NCBI GenBank assembly: GCA_036504735.1 | Contig: DASXUQ010000005.1 | Span: forward strand, 589,377-653,376 | From: a bacterium | GTDB lineage: Bacteria; Electryoneota; RPQS01 | Direction of reading: 5' to 3' | Length of the DNA stretch: 64,000 nt | Shown here: positions 17,462 through 26,002 of the stretch, piece after piece | Numbering within the stretch: position 1 is the stretch's first letter | Layout: each line of letters opens with the position of its first letter | Program-made: the position numbers and the translations under genes | Notes under the pieces: model-generated | What the model was told of the DNA's origin: nothing | Databases searched by the model: none | The model's input: only the letters and a program-made list of their open reading frames with translations

Positions 17462-18081
17462 GATGCACTCTTCCGTCGCTTAGTGTCTTGCTCCACAACC
17501 GGCTCGGGCTTTTCAATTCGGCTGGCAATCAACGGAATAAAGATAAGCTGCGCAATGATCCCCGGGATCGCCGGTGTTACCAGCACAGATAGATAGTAGC
17601 TGAAATTCTCCGCCGTGGCGAACACTGCCGAGGCGAGAATGTAGGCGCCGCGTCCAAGGACCATCGCCACCACCATCGCCAGCGCCATCGCCGCCATGCG
17701 GCTCTTGCGCGCGGCCAGTCCCGGCACCGTGGGCACTATCCGCAGCATAAAGGACGTGGCCAAACCGTAAACAGCCAGTTCCGGCATCATTCGCAGGACC
17801 TGTTCAATCGTTGGCTGCCCCGTAAAACCCGAAGACAACGCCGGTGCCATGATACCCACCAGCGCAGCATAAAGCGGGGAAAGCAGCATCCCGGCGAGAA
17901 ATACGGAAAAGTGCATCGGCAGGAATGCCCGGGGGGACATGCCCAACGTGTGCACAATCAACGGGAGGACGATTCCCAGTCCGACACAAATCCCGGCAGT
18001 CCCAAGGGCTTCTACCCCTTTGGCCGGGACATACAGGATCGGAGCGGACTTGAGATCTCTTTCACTTACTCGTGCATTCAA
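17458..18081 (-). CDS. ECF-type transporter substrate-binding (S) component
   Basis: About 207 residues with five to six hydrophobic helices. The stretch PMHFSVFLAGMLLSPLYAAL followed by GIMAPALSSGFTGQP and PELAVYGLATS matches the general ECF transporter S-component family that binds vitamins or related compounds. The substrate is not predictable here. The C-terminal tail is charged (KPEPVVEQDTKRRK). The only usable start in the frame is TTG at 18081, since a stop lies nine codons upstream. It is the first gene of the nuo transcript and overlaps nuoA by ATGA. Confidence 0.75.
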   Translation of the reverse strand: MNARVSERDLKSAPILYVPAKGVEALGTAGICVGLGIVLPLIVHTLGMSPRAFLPMHFSVFLAGMLLSPLYAALVGIMAPALSSGFTGQPTIEQVLRMMPELAVYGLATSFMLRIVPTVPGLAARKSRMAAMALAMVVAMVLGRGAYILASAVFATAENFSYYLSVLVTPAIPGIIAQLIFIPLIASRIEKPEPVVEQDTKRRKSAS

Positions 18082-18139
18082 GGGCGAACCATGTGCTTGA
18101 GCTATCTACGAAATTGAATGATGTGAACTTGTGATGGAC

Positions 18140-18169
18140 GGTTCGTATCCCGAAGGGCTATGACAAACC
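18140..18169 (-). promoter_or_regulatory. Hairpin in the leader of the ECF-S/nuo transcript
   Basis: A 7-bp stem (18140-18146 with 18163-18169, one G-U pair on the transcript) encloses a smaller CCC/GGG hairpin with a TTC loop. It lies between the promoter at 18190-18218 and the first start codon, so it would be in the 5' leader. It does not match a riboswitch I know. Confidence 0.4.
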
Positions 18170-18189
18170 GCAGTTTTGCAGGAAAAAGT

Positions 18190-18218
18190 AAACTACAGAG
18201 AAGTTTTCAGAATGTCAA
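18190..18218 (-). promoter_or_regulatory. Promoter of the ECF-S/nuo operon
   Basis: On the minus strand: TTGACA (18218-18213), a 17-bp spacer, TAGTTT (18195-18190). A leader of about 100 bases separates it from the TTG start at 18081. The 18082-18335 gap holds this promoter and the leader hairpin, and I see no gene in it. Confidence 0.65.
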
Positions 18219-18335
18219 GAGATTCTGGATCTACAAATCCGACACATGACGTGCAAAAGTCTATTATCAAACGAAAACCATTGCAGACCTGCTTGTCCGA
18301 TTTAACCCACTCCCCACCCCTTTTGATCCCCAGCC

Positions 18336-20321
18336 CTAATGCCGCTTGTGCAGCTTTCCGGCGGGTTTCGGCTTGGCCTTGGCCAAAACCGGCGCAACCA
18401 TGATCTGACGGTTCTTCTCGGCCTCCACAGCCTCGAACGCCGCGCGAACCGCCGGATAGTCGGCGACGGGGATCTGATCGGCCTTGACATGTACGGACTT
18501 TGTCCACTCCAAACCCTGCGGCAGAATACGTATGGAAAGTTCGATATAAACGTAAGGATTCTGGATAATCAGCGGAGGGGGCCATGAAATCAGCTTATAA
18601 TCTTGCGGAACGGTGATTCCACACTCCGTGATAAACCGTCCGTGAACCGGAAATTCTGCCGGATAACGCCGCGCGACCGTCGTGTCCAGGCTGCAGTCCG
18701 CAAAGTCAAAGGGGCTGTCGGGTATCTGGAGAATCAGCCTGCCCGAATCCACATGGGACGCTCCCGGACAATCGAAATTAACACGCGTGGTCAGCGGCGT
18801 GACCATATCGGCCACATTGGACATGTAGAATTCGGTGACCCGGGCTTCCGAACCGAAGCGGCGCACGGTTCTCTGGGCATACTCGTTTCTGGCTTGATTC
18901 CCGGCATTCAGGAAGGCCTGGCGGACATGGGCCGCCGCATCGCCATGCGGGCTGCCTTCGGCAAATCCGGACAATCCCCCGGATGGATCCAGCGACGCGC
19001 GGATCTCTGTGCGCGTTGCCAGCGAGTCCCCGGTTTGCGGCACCTTCATAATCAGCGGCGTTCCTGCCACCAGGGCGCAACCCATTCCATAACTGCACGC
19101 ATGCGGCAGATCACCCGGGGCATAAGATTCCGCCGCCGGATCCAGCCACAGGGTATCTTCCCCGCTGGGGACCGCCAGAATTACGTGGCGGAACTGCTCC
19201 AGCACCGGAAGCTGGCAAAAGGGAACATTCTCCATCGGCACAAACACCGGCACCGGATTATAGCCGTATGCGCGCAGAATGGCGGTCAGCAGCACCGCCT
19301 TGTCCACCGGTGTGGCATAGCGGGTTCGCCACACCCAATCGGCCGAGTGCAGCGTGAAGCCGGTGATATCCAGCGGCAGTTCTACCGCATGAACGTTCAG
19401 CAGATTCCACAGTGTGGCATTCATCAGCGCCGGAGTGCCGCGCAGTTCGGGTGACGTAATCAGAAAGAACCCGTCCACTGCCGCCAGCGAAGAATCCACC
19501 TTCCCCCAGAAGATGTCGCCGGTCCAGATTCCCAGGGCTTCCCAATCGGGAAACAGTGTCCACAGCAGTCGGGGCACCAGATTTGCCAGCCCGACCTCTT
19601 GCGGTTCGGGATCGACCTGCATGCAATCATGAAAGGTCCAGGCGTAGGTCCTGATGCCGTTTTCTTCCGAAATAGTTGGGAAGGCATCGCTGTTCTGCAT
19701 GGCAAAGTGCACTATCGTGCCAATCGGGCACTTGATCACAAACTGCTTGTCCATGATGTGCACGTAGTCCCCAAACAACACGGTGCCGCCCTTGCGGGAA
19801 GGTTTTGCGCCAGGCTTGGGCTCAATCCGGTAGACCAGATGAGCCATCATGCCCGGCTGCAACTTAGGAAACAGCACGGTTTGCTGGCTGTAGCGGCTGT
19901 ACGCCGGCGCTTTAGGCGCTTCCGGAACCACAGGCGTGTCAAACCCGTTGACCTCGGCGTTGCGCCACGTGCCGTCAAAAAGCCGTATGCGCGCAGACTC
20001 GATAATCACTGTGTCCGCATCTGTGTCCACATGGATAACGCGCCGCTGCAAACTGTCCGCGCCGCGCTGGTCCAGCGCCTTGCAGAGCAGTTCGCGCCGG
20101 GTGTGGAACCGCCCTAACGAGTCGATCTGCAGGGATTCCATATCCGAGAGCACCACAATCGACGCCGCCATCCCAGCGGTAGAATCGTCATTTCGCGAAG
20201 GACTCGCGCCGCTTGCAGCAGGCGATGCATGCAGGGGCACAGCAAACGCAAAGGCTCCAATCATCAAGAGCCTTGCAAGAGCGCGCCGCAGGTAGGTCAA
20301 ACCTTTAAAAATCTTCGTCAC
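18336..20321 (-). CDS. DUF3857 / transglutaminase-like protein lacking the catalytic cysteine
   Basis: 661 residues, exported (hydrophobic N-terminus LLMIGAFAFAVPLHAS, signal cleavage near residue 32). The DUF3857 region covers roughly residues 60-250, followed by a transglutaminase-like core (residues about 310-420). In active relatives the core has GDCKDKA; here the aligned stretch reads ATPVDKAVLLTAILRAYGY, so the Cys is missing, while the His (RHVILAV) and Asp (LWLDPAAE) positions remain. It is therefore probably not an enzyme. A beta-rich C-terminal domain and a Lys/Pro-rich tail follow. The start is GTG at 20321, preceded by CCTGAG, with some uncertainty. Function unknown. Confidence 0.8.
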   Translation of the reverse strand: MTKIFKGLTYLRRALARLLMIGAFAFAVPLHASPAASGASPSRNDDSTAGMAASIVVLSDMESLQIDSLGRFHTRRELLCKALDQRGADSLQRRVIHVDTDADTVIIESARIRLFDGTWRNAEVNGFDTPVVPEAPKAPAYSRYSQQTVLFPKLQPGMMAHLVYRIEPKPGAKPSRKGGTVLFGDYVHIMDKQFVIKCPIGTIVHFAMQNSDAFPTISEENGIRTYAWTFHDCMQVDPEPQEVGLANLVPRLLWTLFPDWEALGIWTGDIFWGKVDSSLAAVDGFFLITSPELRGTPALMNATLWNLLNVHAVELPLDITGFTLHSADWVWRTRYATPVDKAVLLTAILRAYGYNPVPVFVPMENVPFCQLPVLEQFRHVILAVPSGEDTLWLDPAAESYAPGDLPHACSYGMGCALVAGTPLIMKVPQTGDSLATRTEIRASLDPSGGLSGFAEGSPHGDAAAHVRQAFLNAGNQARNEYAQRTVRRFGSEARVTEFYMSNVADMVTPLTTRVNFDCPGASHVDSGRLILQIPDSPFDFADCSLDTTVARRYPAEFPVHGRFITECGITVPQDYKLISWPPPLIIQNPYVYIELSIRILPQGLEWTKSVHVKADQIPVADYPAVRAAFEAVEAEKNRQIMVAPVLAKAKPKPAGKLHKRH

Positions 20322-20402
20322 CTCAGGTCAGATAGCCGCGCTAAAGTAACGACTTTTTGAGTATAAATCAAGTCAAATGACAAAGCTACGCCACTTGGAC
20401 GC

Positions 20403-20439
20403 AAAAGAAGCGGCCCTCCGGAGACTGTCCGAAGGGCCG
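20403..20439 (-). terminator. Terminator after the thioester-domain protein gene
   Basis: A 12-position stem with one mismatch (20411-20422 with 20428-20439) and a 5-base loop, followed on the minus strand by CTTCTTTTG. It lies 31 bases after the stop at 20470 and before the DUF3857 gene. Confidence 0.75.
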
Positions 20440-20469
20440 AAAGTGCGAAGAAACGGTATGAGACGCCGG

Positions 20470-22089
20470 TTACTTTGCCAAAACCATTTTCCGGGTCTGG
20501 GTAAAGGAACCTGTGGTCAGCTTATAGAAATAGATTCCGGACGGCAAGTTAGCCGCATTGAACGTTACGGTATGTTCGCCGGCGGACATCGCGCCGTCAG
20601 CCAGCGTCGCCACTTCATGCCCGGTAATATCGAACACTTTCAGTGTCGTATGGCCGTTTTCAACGAGTGAGAAGCGAATGGACGTTTCAGGATTGAACGG
20701 ATTCGGATAGTTCGCCGCCAGTTCATAGTTCAGCGATGCCGCTGAAGCCGCAGGCAGCGTGGCTGTGCGCTGCATGTCGCGATGAATCGTGCGCGTGCCG
20801 TTGAGGTCCACATCCACCAGACGGTAGGTATTCGCCACTCCGCGCAGTGCGGTTTCGTCCACAGCGTGGTAGCTTTGACCCGTGGCGTTGTTCGCCGCGG
20901 CAACGATTGTCAGGACGGAAAAGGCTGCGCCGTTTTGGCTGCGTTCGATTTCCCAGCGGCTGATATTGCTTTCCGACACAGAACGCCAGGTCAGCTCGAT
21001 GCGATGGTCACCGATGCTGGCATCAAACGACGCCAGTTCCGCCGCCAGCCAACTGTCACCGGGGATAACACGGTCGACACACAGGCTGCAACGGTTTACG
21101 GTTACTACCCGCTGATTGGAGTAGCCTTCGCACGGCGTAATCGTCTTCAACCACGCGCCGTTGGTGCAGACCTGAAACTGAATATCCGCGTGGGAACCGA
21201 GCGGCTGAGTAATGTAAGCATGAACCTGTCCTGCGGCATCGGTGAAGGCTTCGCTGATATTCAGGTTACCCGCGCTGGCAGACATCAGCAGCTTTACTCC
21301 GCTGAGAGCGGTATTGCCCACCGCAGATGCATTCGCGCCGCGCAGCAACTGGACGGTCACGGGAACGCGCACCACATCCGAGACCGAGTCCCGCACTCCG
21401 ACAATCACGTTCAACTGGTCATCGCACAGCGCCACATTTTTGGGCAGGCCGTCAATGGTACCCAGCGCATCCACGATCCGCGCATTGGCGGCATCGTTCA
21501 CATCCGGCACCGAATTGTAGACCGTGTTCACATAAGGATACACCGGCATGTCCCCGTTGGGATAGCCGCGCCCGCCGTTAATCGTGTACCACGGCGCACC
21601 GGATGTAGGGCTGGCGGGCCGTTGATCATTGGTCATCTTCCAGAGGGAGAGCTGCATGATCTGATCTTCGATGGCGCTGGTCGCCGGATGCCACGCCAAC
21701 AGATACGCCATGGCCGGATACTGCTCCGGATAGGCGGCCCGCACCGGCAGGTCCTCGATGTCCGCGCAATACGCGCCGTGCTGCAAGGCATGGTCAAGAT
21801 CTATACAATATCCGAACAGCGTGTCGCCGGTCTGGCAAGAACTGGTCAGCATGTAGCCGGTCATATAATAGGTGCCGCTGCCGCCCGGCCAGGTCTCGGA
21901 TCCGCTGTAGGTTCCGTAGGTGAAACCCAGGAAGTTGAAGGTGCATTCTTCGTCAAGACTGGACGACGAGCGAACCGGACCCGCAACGCGCGGCATATCC
22001 TCTGCGCTGCCCACGAGGGCGGCGGCTTGAAGACTTCCGGCGATTGCAAACACGCACAGCACAAGCGTCAAACCCAATAGCTTTTTCAT
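20470..22089 (-). CDS. Secreted thioester-domain protein with type IX-like C-terminal sorting domain
   Basis: 539 residues from ATG 22089, which has an excellent AAGGAG eight bases upstream. Signal peptide MKKLLGLTLVLCVFAIAGS. The N-terminal domain resembles Cys-Gln thioester domains of surface adhesins: GYCIDLDHAL supplies the Cys and IMQLSLWKMTND the Gln, with AMAYLLAWH between, as in the family. A middle part with an Ig-like fold, a Cys cluster (NRCSLCVD) and a fibronectin-III-like part (about 370-450) follow. The last about 80 residues (NYPNPFNPETSIRF ... LPSGIYFYKL ... KMVLAK) are a textbook FlgD-Ig/type IX sorting domain. It is probably a surface adhesin that can bind covalently to amines on a partner. 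The thioester assignment is by motif only. Confidence 0.82.
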   Translation of the reverse strand: MKKLLGLTLVLCVFAIAGSLQAAALVGSAEDMPRVAGPVRSSSSLDEECTFNFLGFTYGTYSGSETWPGGSGTYYMTGYMLTSSCQTGDTLFGYCIDLDHALQHGAYCADIEDLPVRAAYPEQYPAMAYLLAWHPATSAIEDQIMQLSLWKMTNDQRPASPTSGAPWYTINGGRGYPNGDMPVYPYVNTVYNSVPDVNDAANARIVDALGTIDGLPKNVALCDDQLNVIVGVRDSVSDVVRVPVTVQLLRGANASAVGNTALSGVKLLMSASAGNLNISEAFTDAAGQVHAYITQPLGSHADIQFQVCTNGAWLKTITPCEGYSNQRVVTVNRCSLCVDRVIPGDSWLAAELASFDASIGDHRIELTWRSVSESNISRWEIERSQNGAAFSVLTIVAAANNATGQSYHAVDETALRGVANTYRLVDVDLNGTRTIHRDMQRTATLPAASAASLNYELAANYPNPFNPETSIRFSLVENGHTTLKVFDITGHEVATLADGAMSAGEHTVTFNAANLPSGIYFYKLTTGSFTQTRKMVLAK

Positions 22090-22216
22090 CGAAGCATCTC
22101 CTTGGCATCCGTTCGGTTTGTGCACGAATTCCATCTATGATTATCCATCAGATCGAGTCTCCATAAAAGCGGTCCGATGTACAGACCGGAGGCGCAGCCA
22201 CATTAGATTAGGAGGC

Positions 22217-22280
22217 GTGGGTTGGGTCAGTGTCATTTCACCATGCTTCTCTATTCAGCATGGGATGAAGCACAACCCAC
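22217..22280. repeat. Long imperfect hairpin in the intergenic region
   Basis: The outer arms GTGGGTTG (22217-22224) and CAACCCAC (22273-22280) are perfect. The inner arms CCATGC (22241-22246) and GCATGG (22258-22263) are also perfect, with partly paired sequence between. It lies in the 460-base gap (22090-22549) between the thioester protein gene and tRNA-Ala. The rest of that gap holds the tRNA promoter and AT-rich sequence without a supported gene. Confidence 0.5.
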
Positions 22281-22508
22281 CCTATTTAGGCTACTTACAC
22301 ACGTTACCATTCCAAATTCGACTTCGTTACAATATACACATAAAAGCTTCGAGCGTCAAGTTAGATATAGTTGAAGGATAGATGGGGCAACACTATTTTG
22401 GGATATATAATTCTTTATTTAACAATACATATATAGTAAGCATAGTTTCACGTTCCGTAGTTCTAAGTAGTTGTTAATTTGTGCGGCATGGATAGACGGT
22501 ACAGGGAC

Positions 22509-22537
22509 TTGACTTTGCCAATCGGTTTGAATATCTT
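22509..22537 (+). promoter_or_regulatory. Promoter for tRNA-Ala and SRP RNA
   Basis: TTGACT (22509-22514), a 17-bp spacer, TATCTT (22532-22537). It ends 12 bases before the tRNA. The same boxes and the following TTGC are found before dnaX. Confidence 0.8.
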
Positions 22538-22549
22538 TAGGATTCTTTA

Positions 22550-22622
22550 GGGCCAGTAGCTCAGTTGGGAGAGCACCACGTTCGCAACGTGGGGGTCGGC
22601 GGTTCGAGCCCGCTCTGGTCCA
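22550..22622 (+). tRNA. tRNA-Ala (anticodon CGC)
   Basis: Complete cloverleaf of 73 bases. The acceptor stem GGGCCAG pairs with CTGGTCC (one G-U). The D arm contains AGCTCAGTTGGGAGAGC. The anticodon stem CCACG/CGTGG has loop TTCGCAA, giving anticodon CGC for the GCG codon. The T loop is TTCGAGC, the discriminator base is A, and CCA is not encoded. A promoter ends 12 bases upstream, and the SRP RNA follows after 32 bases. Confidence 0.95.
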
Positions 22623-22654
22623 CGTCCGCACTTCTTCGAAGTCTCGGATAATTT

Positions 22655-22781
<127 letters not shown>

Positions 22782-22889
22782 TAATTTTGCCCTGAAAATG
22801 AACATTTGGTCAAGTTATGACCATGCAGTTCATACTAATTTTTAAGCACTTACCAATGCCGTTGCCCCACAAATTCTCTCGCAACCGAG

Positions 22890-22918
22890 TTGACTTTGCG
22901 GAGTAAAAGGGGTATCTT
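22890..22918 (+). promoter_or_regulatory. Promoter upstream of dnaX
   Basis: TTGACT (22890-22895), a 17-bp spacer, TATCTT (22913-22918), about 60 bases before the dnaX ATG. Both boxes are identical to those before tRNA-Ala. Confidence 0.8.
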
Positions 22919-22978
22919 ACCTTGTTAAATTGATCCGGTTTTGCAATGGTTTTGATACCTGCTCTGTAGCTTGCACCT

Positions 22979-24724
22979 ATGTCTTACCAAGTGCTTGCCC
23001 GCCGCTGGAGACCCAAGAAATTCTCCGATGTGGTTGGTCAGGAACATGTTACGCGCACCATTCAGAATGCCCTGAAACAGGGACGTCTGGCGCACGCCTT
23101 TTTGTTTACCGGCCCCCGCGGAGTCGGCAAAACCTCTACGGCCCGTATTCTTGCCCGCGCCGTCAATTGCCCGAATATCGACCTCACGGGTGACGCGGAG
23201 CCGTGTAACGTCTGCGAAACCTGTCGGGCGCTGTTCGAAGACCGCGAGATGGACGTCATCGAAATGGACGCGGCGTCCTACAACGGTGTGGATGACATCC
23301 GGCGCATCAACGACATCTGCCGTCTTGGACCGGTTGCCGGCAAGCGGAAAATCTATATTATCGACGAAGTCCACATGCTGTCCAAGCCGGCCTTCAACGC
23401 CTTCCTGAAGACGCTTGAAGAGCCACCGGAACATGTGATCTTTATTCTCGCGACCACCGACGTGCACAAGGTCCCCGCGACCATTCTCTCCCGTGTGCAG
23501 CGGTTCGACTTCCGCCCGGTTCAACCGGCAGACGTTGCACCCTATTTAGGAAAGATCTGTGCGTCGGAAGGCTGGGCGTATGACGAAGAGGCCCTGTGGC
23601 TGGTAGCCCGTCGCGGCGAAGGCTCGCTGAGAGATGCTGAAGGTCTGCTTGATCAGGTCGTCTCTTTTGCGGGAAATCAGGTCACACTGGAAGCCACGCG
23701 CGAAGTGCTGGGCATCCTCCCCACGGAGCTGCTTGGTCAGGCAACGGCACTGATTGCCGGACACAACGTTGCCGCGGTTCCGGAATTTCTGGAGCATCTT
23801 GCGCTGCGCGGCGTGGACTACACCGAACTGTTGAAATCGCTGCAAGGCTACTGGATGGATCAGATCTTCCTCAAAGAAGAACTGAAACTGACAGGCAAGA
23901 CCGAAGAAGAACTCAGCGCCATGCGCCAGGCGGCAGCCAATCTGTCGATTGAAGACCTGTTCCGCCTGATCCGTCTGGCGGAGAATCTGGAAAATGCCCT
24001 GCGCTGGTCGACCTCGCCGCGTGTCCGCTTTGAAATATCTTTTTTGCGCTGGGCCACGCTTGACCGCTCGGTGACGATTCGCGAACTTTTGGACCGGCTG
24101 GACAGCGGTGCGGATTTCCCCATGCCGACTCCGGTTGCCGCTACACCACAGTCTGCAGCCACTCGGGGACCCACCATCCAACTGCCATCCACTCCGGCAC
24201 CCAAGCCTCCGATGGAAGCTCCGGTGAAGAGCGTGAGCACTCCGCCGCCCGCCCCGCCACCTCCTGCCCCGGAAGCAGAACCGGAGCCGGAAGCGCCCAA
24301 GGTCGCCAGCGTTCCGGAAGGCGACCTCTCGCTGGATAGCCTGCGCCAGATGTGGCCGGATATCATGAAAGTACTGCGCAAGAAGGATCCCGTCGCCGCT
24401 GGAGTCGGCGAAAGTTCCTGGGCGCTGGATGCTTTTGATGGAAAGAAACTGACGCTCTGCAGCAAGATTGCGAATTCCTTTGCCACAGAGCAGTTGAAGA
24501 GAAGTTTTCCCAATCTAAGGCTGGCGATCAACGAGGTGACGGGCCGCGACCTGATGCTGGTCGCGGGACCTCCCTTGCAACAGCCTGCCTCTGAACCGGC
24601 CGTTAAGCCGACGCCGATTGCCGATGCAACACCACCGACCGAAGGCAGTGACCTGTTTGCGAACGTCATGAACCGTTTCGGCGGCATCGAGATCAAGCCC
24701 GGCACGACGCGCGAACCGAAATAA
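22979..24724 (+). CDS. dnaX: DNA polymerase III subunit gamma/tau
   Basis: Clamp-loader ATPase of the replisome, 581 residues. The Walker A GPRGVGKT is at residues 45-52, and the four zinc-binding cysteines are at about 64, 76, 79 and 82 (NCPN...CNVCETC). The Walker B IIDEVHML follows, with sensor-1/SRC TTDVHKVPATILSRVQRFDF. A Pro-rich linker (about residues 385-440) leads to a C-terminal polymerase-binding domain. I see no clear slippage site for a programmed frameshift. recR follows nine bases later, without the ybaB gene often found between them. Confidence 0.97.
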   Translation: MSYQVLARRWRPKKFSDVVGQEHVTRTIQNALKQGRLAHAFLFTGPRGVGKTSTARILARAVNCPNIDLTGDAEPCNVCETCRALFEDREMDVIEMDAASYNGVDDIRRINDICRLGPVAGKRKIYIIDEVHMLSKPAFNAFLKTLEEPPEHVIFILATTDVHKVPATILSRVQRFDFRPVQPADVAPYLGKICASEGWAYDEEALWLVARRGEGSLRDAEGLLDQVVSFAGNQVTLEATREVLGILPTELLGQATALIAGHNVAAVPEFLEHLALRGVDYTELLKSLQGYWMDQIFLKEELKLTGKTEEELSAMRQAAANLSIEDLFRLIRLAENLENALRWSTSPRVRFEISFLRWATLDRSVTIRELLDRLDSGADFPMPTPVAATPQSAATRGPTIQLPSTPAPKPPMEAPVKSVSTPPPAPPPPAPEAEPEPEAPKVASVPEGDLSLDSLRQMWPDIMKVLRKKDPVAAGVGESSWALDAFDGKKLTLCSKIANSFATEQLKRSFPNLRLAINEVTGRDLMLVAGPPLQQPASEPAVKPTPIADATPPTEGSDLFANVMNRFGGIEIKPGTTREPK

Positions 24725-24733
24725 GATTACCCC

Positions 24734-25342
24734 ATGGATGTAGCCCGTTTCTCACCGTCGCTCGAGCGACTGGTTGAACTGATATCCAAACTGCCCGGTC
24801 TGGGACGCAAGTCCGCCGCGCGGCTTGCCCTCCATATTCTGCGCCACTCCGAAGATGAGGCCGAGGCTCTGGCTCAGGCAATTCTCGACGTCAAGCGCCG
24901 TGTACACCTCTGCCGTGTCTGCTCCAACTTCACCGAAGGCGAGATCTGTTCCATCTGCGCGGATCCCAAGCGTGATCAGTCCGTAATCTGCGTGGTGGAG
25001 ACTCCCAGTGACGTGCTGCGGCTCGAAAAATCCGGCGCGTTCCGCGGCCTCTATCATGTACTGGGGGGAACACTGTCTCCGCTGGATGGCATTGGACCCG
25101 ACGACCTGCGTATTGCCGAACTCACACAGCGCACCAAGGACGAAGCCGTGCGGGAAGTCATCCTCGCTACCAATCCGACCACCGATGGCGACGCTACCGC
25201 GCTGTATCTGGTGCGGGCACTGAAGTCAAACGGTTTGGCCGTCTCGCGAATTGCCCGCGGCGTGCCGGTCGGCGCAGAACTTGAGCACGTCGACGAGGTC
25301 ACCATCGCCAGCGCCATGGAGTCCCGCACCCGTCTTTCCTAA
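24734..25342 (+). CDS. recR: Recombination protein RecR
   Basis: Ring-forming partner of RecO/RecF in gap repair, 202 residues. It has the N-terminal helix-hairpin-helix LPGLGRKSAARLALH, the zinc finger CRVCSNFTEGEICSIC, and the Toprim part (CVVETPSDVLRLE, ATNPTTDGDATALYL, RGVPVGAELEHVDEVT). recO is at 51124-51909, so two RecFOR proteins are in the window. Confidence 0.97.
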   Translation: MDVARFSPSLERLVELISKLPGLGRKSAARLALHILRHSEDEAEALAQAILDVKRRVHLCRVCSNFTEGEICSICADPKRDQSVICVVETPSDVLRLEKSGAFRGLYHVLGGTLSPLDGIGPDDLRIAELTQRTKDEAVREVILATNPTTDGDATALYLVRALKSNGLAVSRIARGVPVGAELEHVDEVTIASAMESRTRLS

Positions 25343-25350
25343 CCTCTTCG

Positions 25351-25370
25351 CTCGCGGCTTATGCCGCGAG
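25351..25370 (+). repeat. Small perfect intergenic palindrome
   Basis: An 8-bp perfect stem (25351-25358 with 25363-25370) and a TTAT loop between recR and pgsA, with no T tract. It is similar in style to hairpins at 49280, 51081 and 51920. Confidence 0.6.
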
Positions 25371-25417
25371 CCGTACGTAATCCACGAACCGCAATTTATC
25401 TCCGAAGGCGACCACTC

Positions 25418-26002
25418 GTGATACCCGGTTTCAATCTCGCGAATCAACTCACGCTCTCTCGGCTTTTTCTGGGTCCGCTCTTCCTGGTGGCCTTCCTGAG
25501 CAAGTGGGACTTTTCGATGGAGGCCGCGTTGTTCGTGGCCATTTTGATCGAGGCATCGGACGTCGCCGACGGAATTCTCGCCCGCTCCCGCAAGCAGGTC
25601 TCAGACGTCGGCAAACTGCTCGACCCGATGAGCGACTCCATTGCCCGGCTAACGTATTACATCGGTTTTCTGGTGATGGGCCTGGCCTCGGCCTGGATGA
25701 TTGTGATCCTCATTTACCGCGATGTAATGATTGCCTATGTGCGCGTCTTCTCGGCGTTAACGGGGACGGCCATGGGGCGGCGGACTTCGGGCAAATGGAA
25801 AGGCATTCTGCAAGGGGCCAATGCCCTCGTGATTCTCGCGCTGCTGATTGTGGATCGCCGCATTATCGAAATTCCGTGGCTGAACCGGATCATTTACGGT
25901 CTGATGGTCTTCATCACCGCCTACACCGTCTTCTCCTGGATCGAATATCTGCGGGGGAACAAGGAGTTGCTGCTGGAAATCCGCCGCCGGGGCGCGGCGT
26001 GA
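25418..26002 (+). CDS. pgsA: CDP-alcohol phosphatidyltransferase, probably phosphatidylglycerophosphate synthase
   Basis: Membrane enzyme that attaches an alcohol (probably glycerol-3-phosphate) to CDP-diacylglycerol. The complete CDP-alcohol motif is seen as DVADGILARSRKQVSDVG followed by KLLDPMSD, with all Asp, Gly and Arg residues in place. Several membrane helices are predicted. I choose the GTG at 25418 (VIPGFNLANQLTLSR), which has GAAGG nine bases upstream; the ATG at 25361 lies inside an intergenic hairpin. It overlaps pgpA by GTGA, and pgpA would act on its product. Confidence 0.9.
   Translation: MIPGFNLANQLTLSRLFLGPLFLVAFLSKWDFSMEAALFVAILIEASDVADGILARSRKQVSDVGKLLDPMSDSIARLTYYIGFLVMGLASAWMIVILIYRDVMIAYVRVFSALTGTAMGRRTSGKWKGILQGANALVILALLIVDRRIIEIPWLNRIIYGLMVFITAYTVFSWIEYLRGNKELLLEIRRRGAA

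Noticed and set aside
18082-18189. preQ1 or other known riboswitch before the ECF S component
   Set aside because: A hairpin is present, but I could not match the conserved core of any known riboswitch.
22118-22381. Plus-strand frame of 87 codons in the gap before tRNA-Ala
   Set aside because: No ribosome site, no recognisable sequence, and it crosses the nested hairpin at 22217-22280.
25361-25417. ATG at 25361 as the pgsA start
   Set aside because: It lies within an intergenic hairpin, has no ribosome site and adds non-conserved residues; GTG 25418 has GAAGG at good distance.
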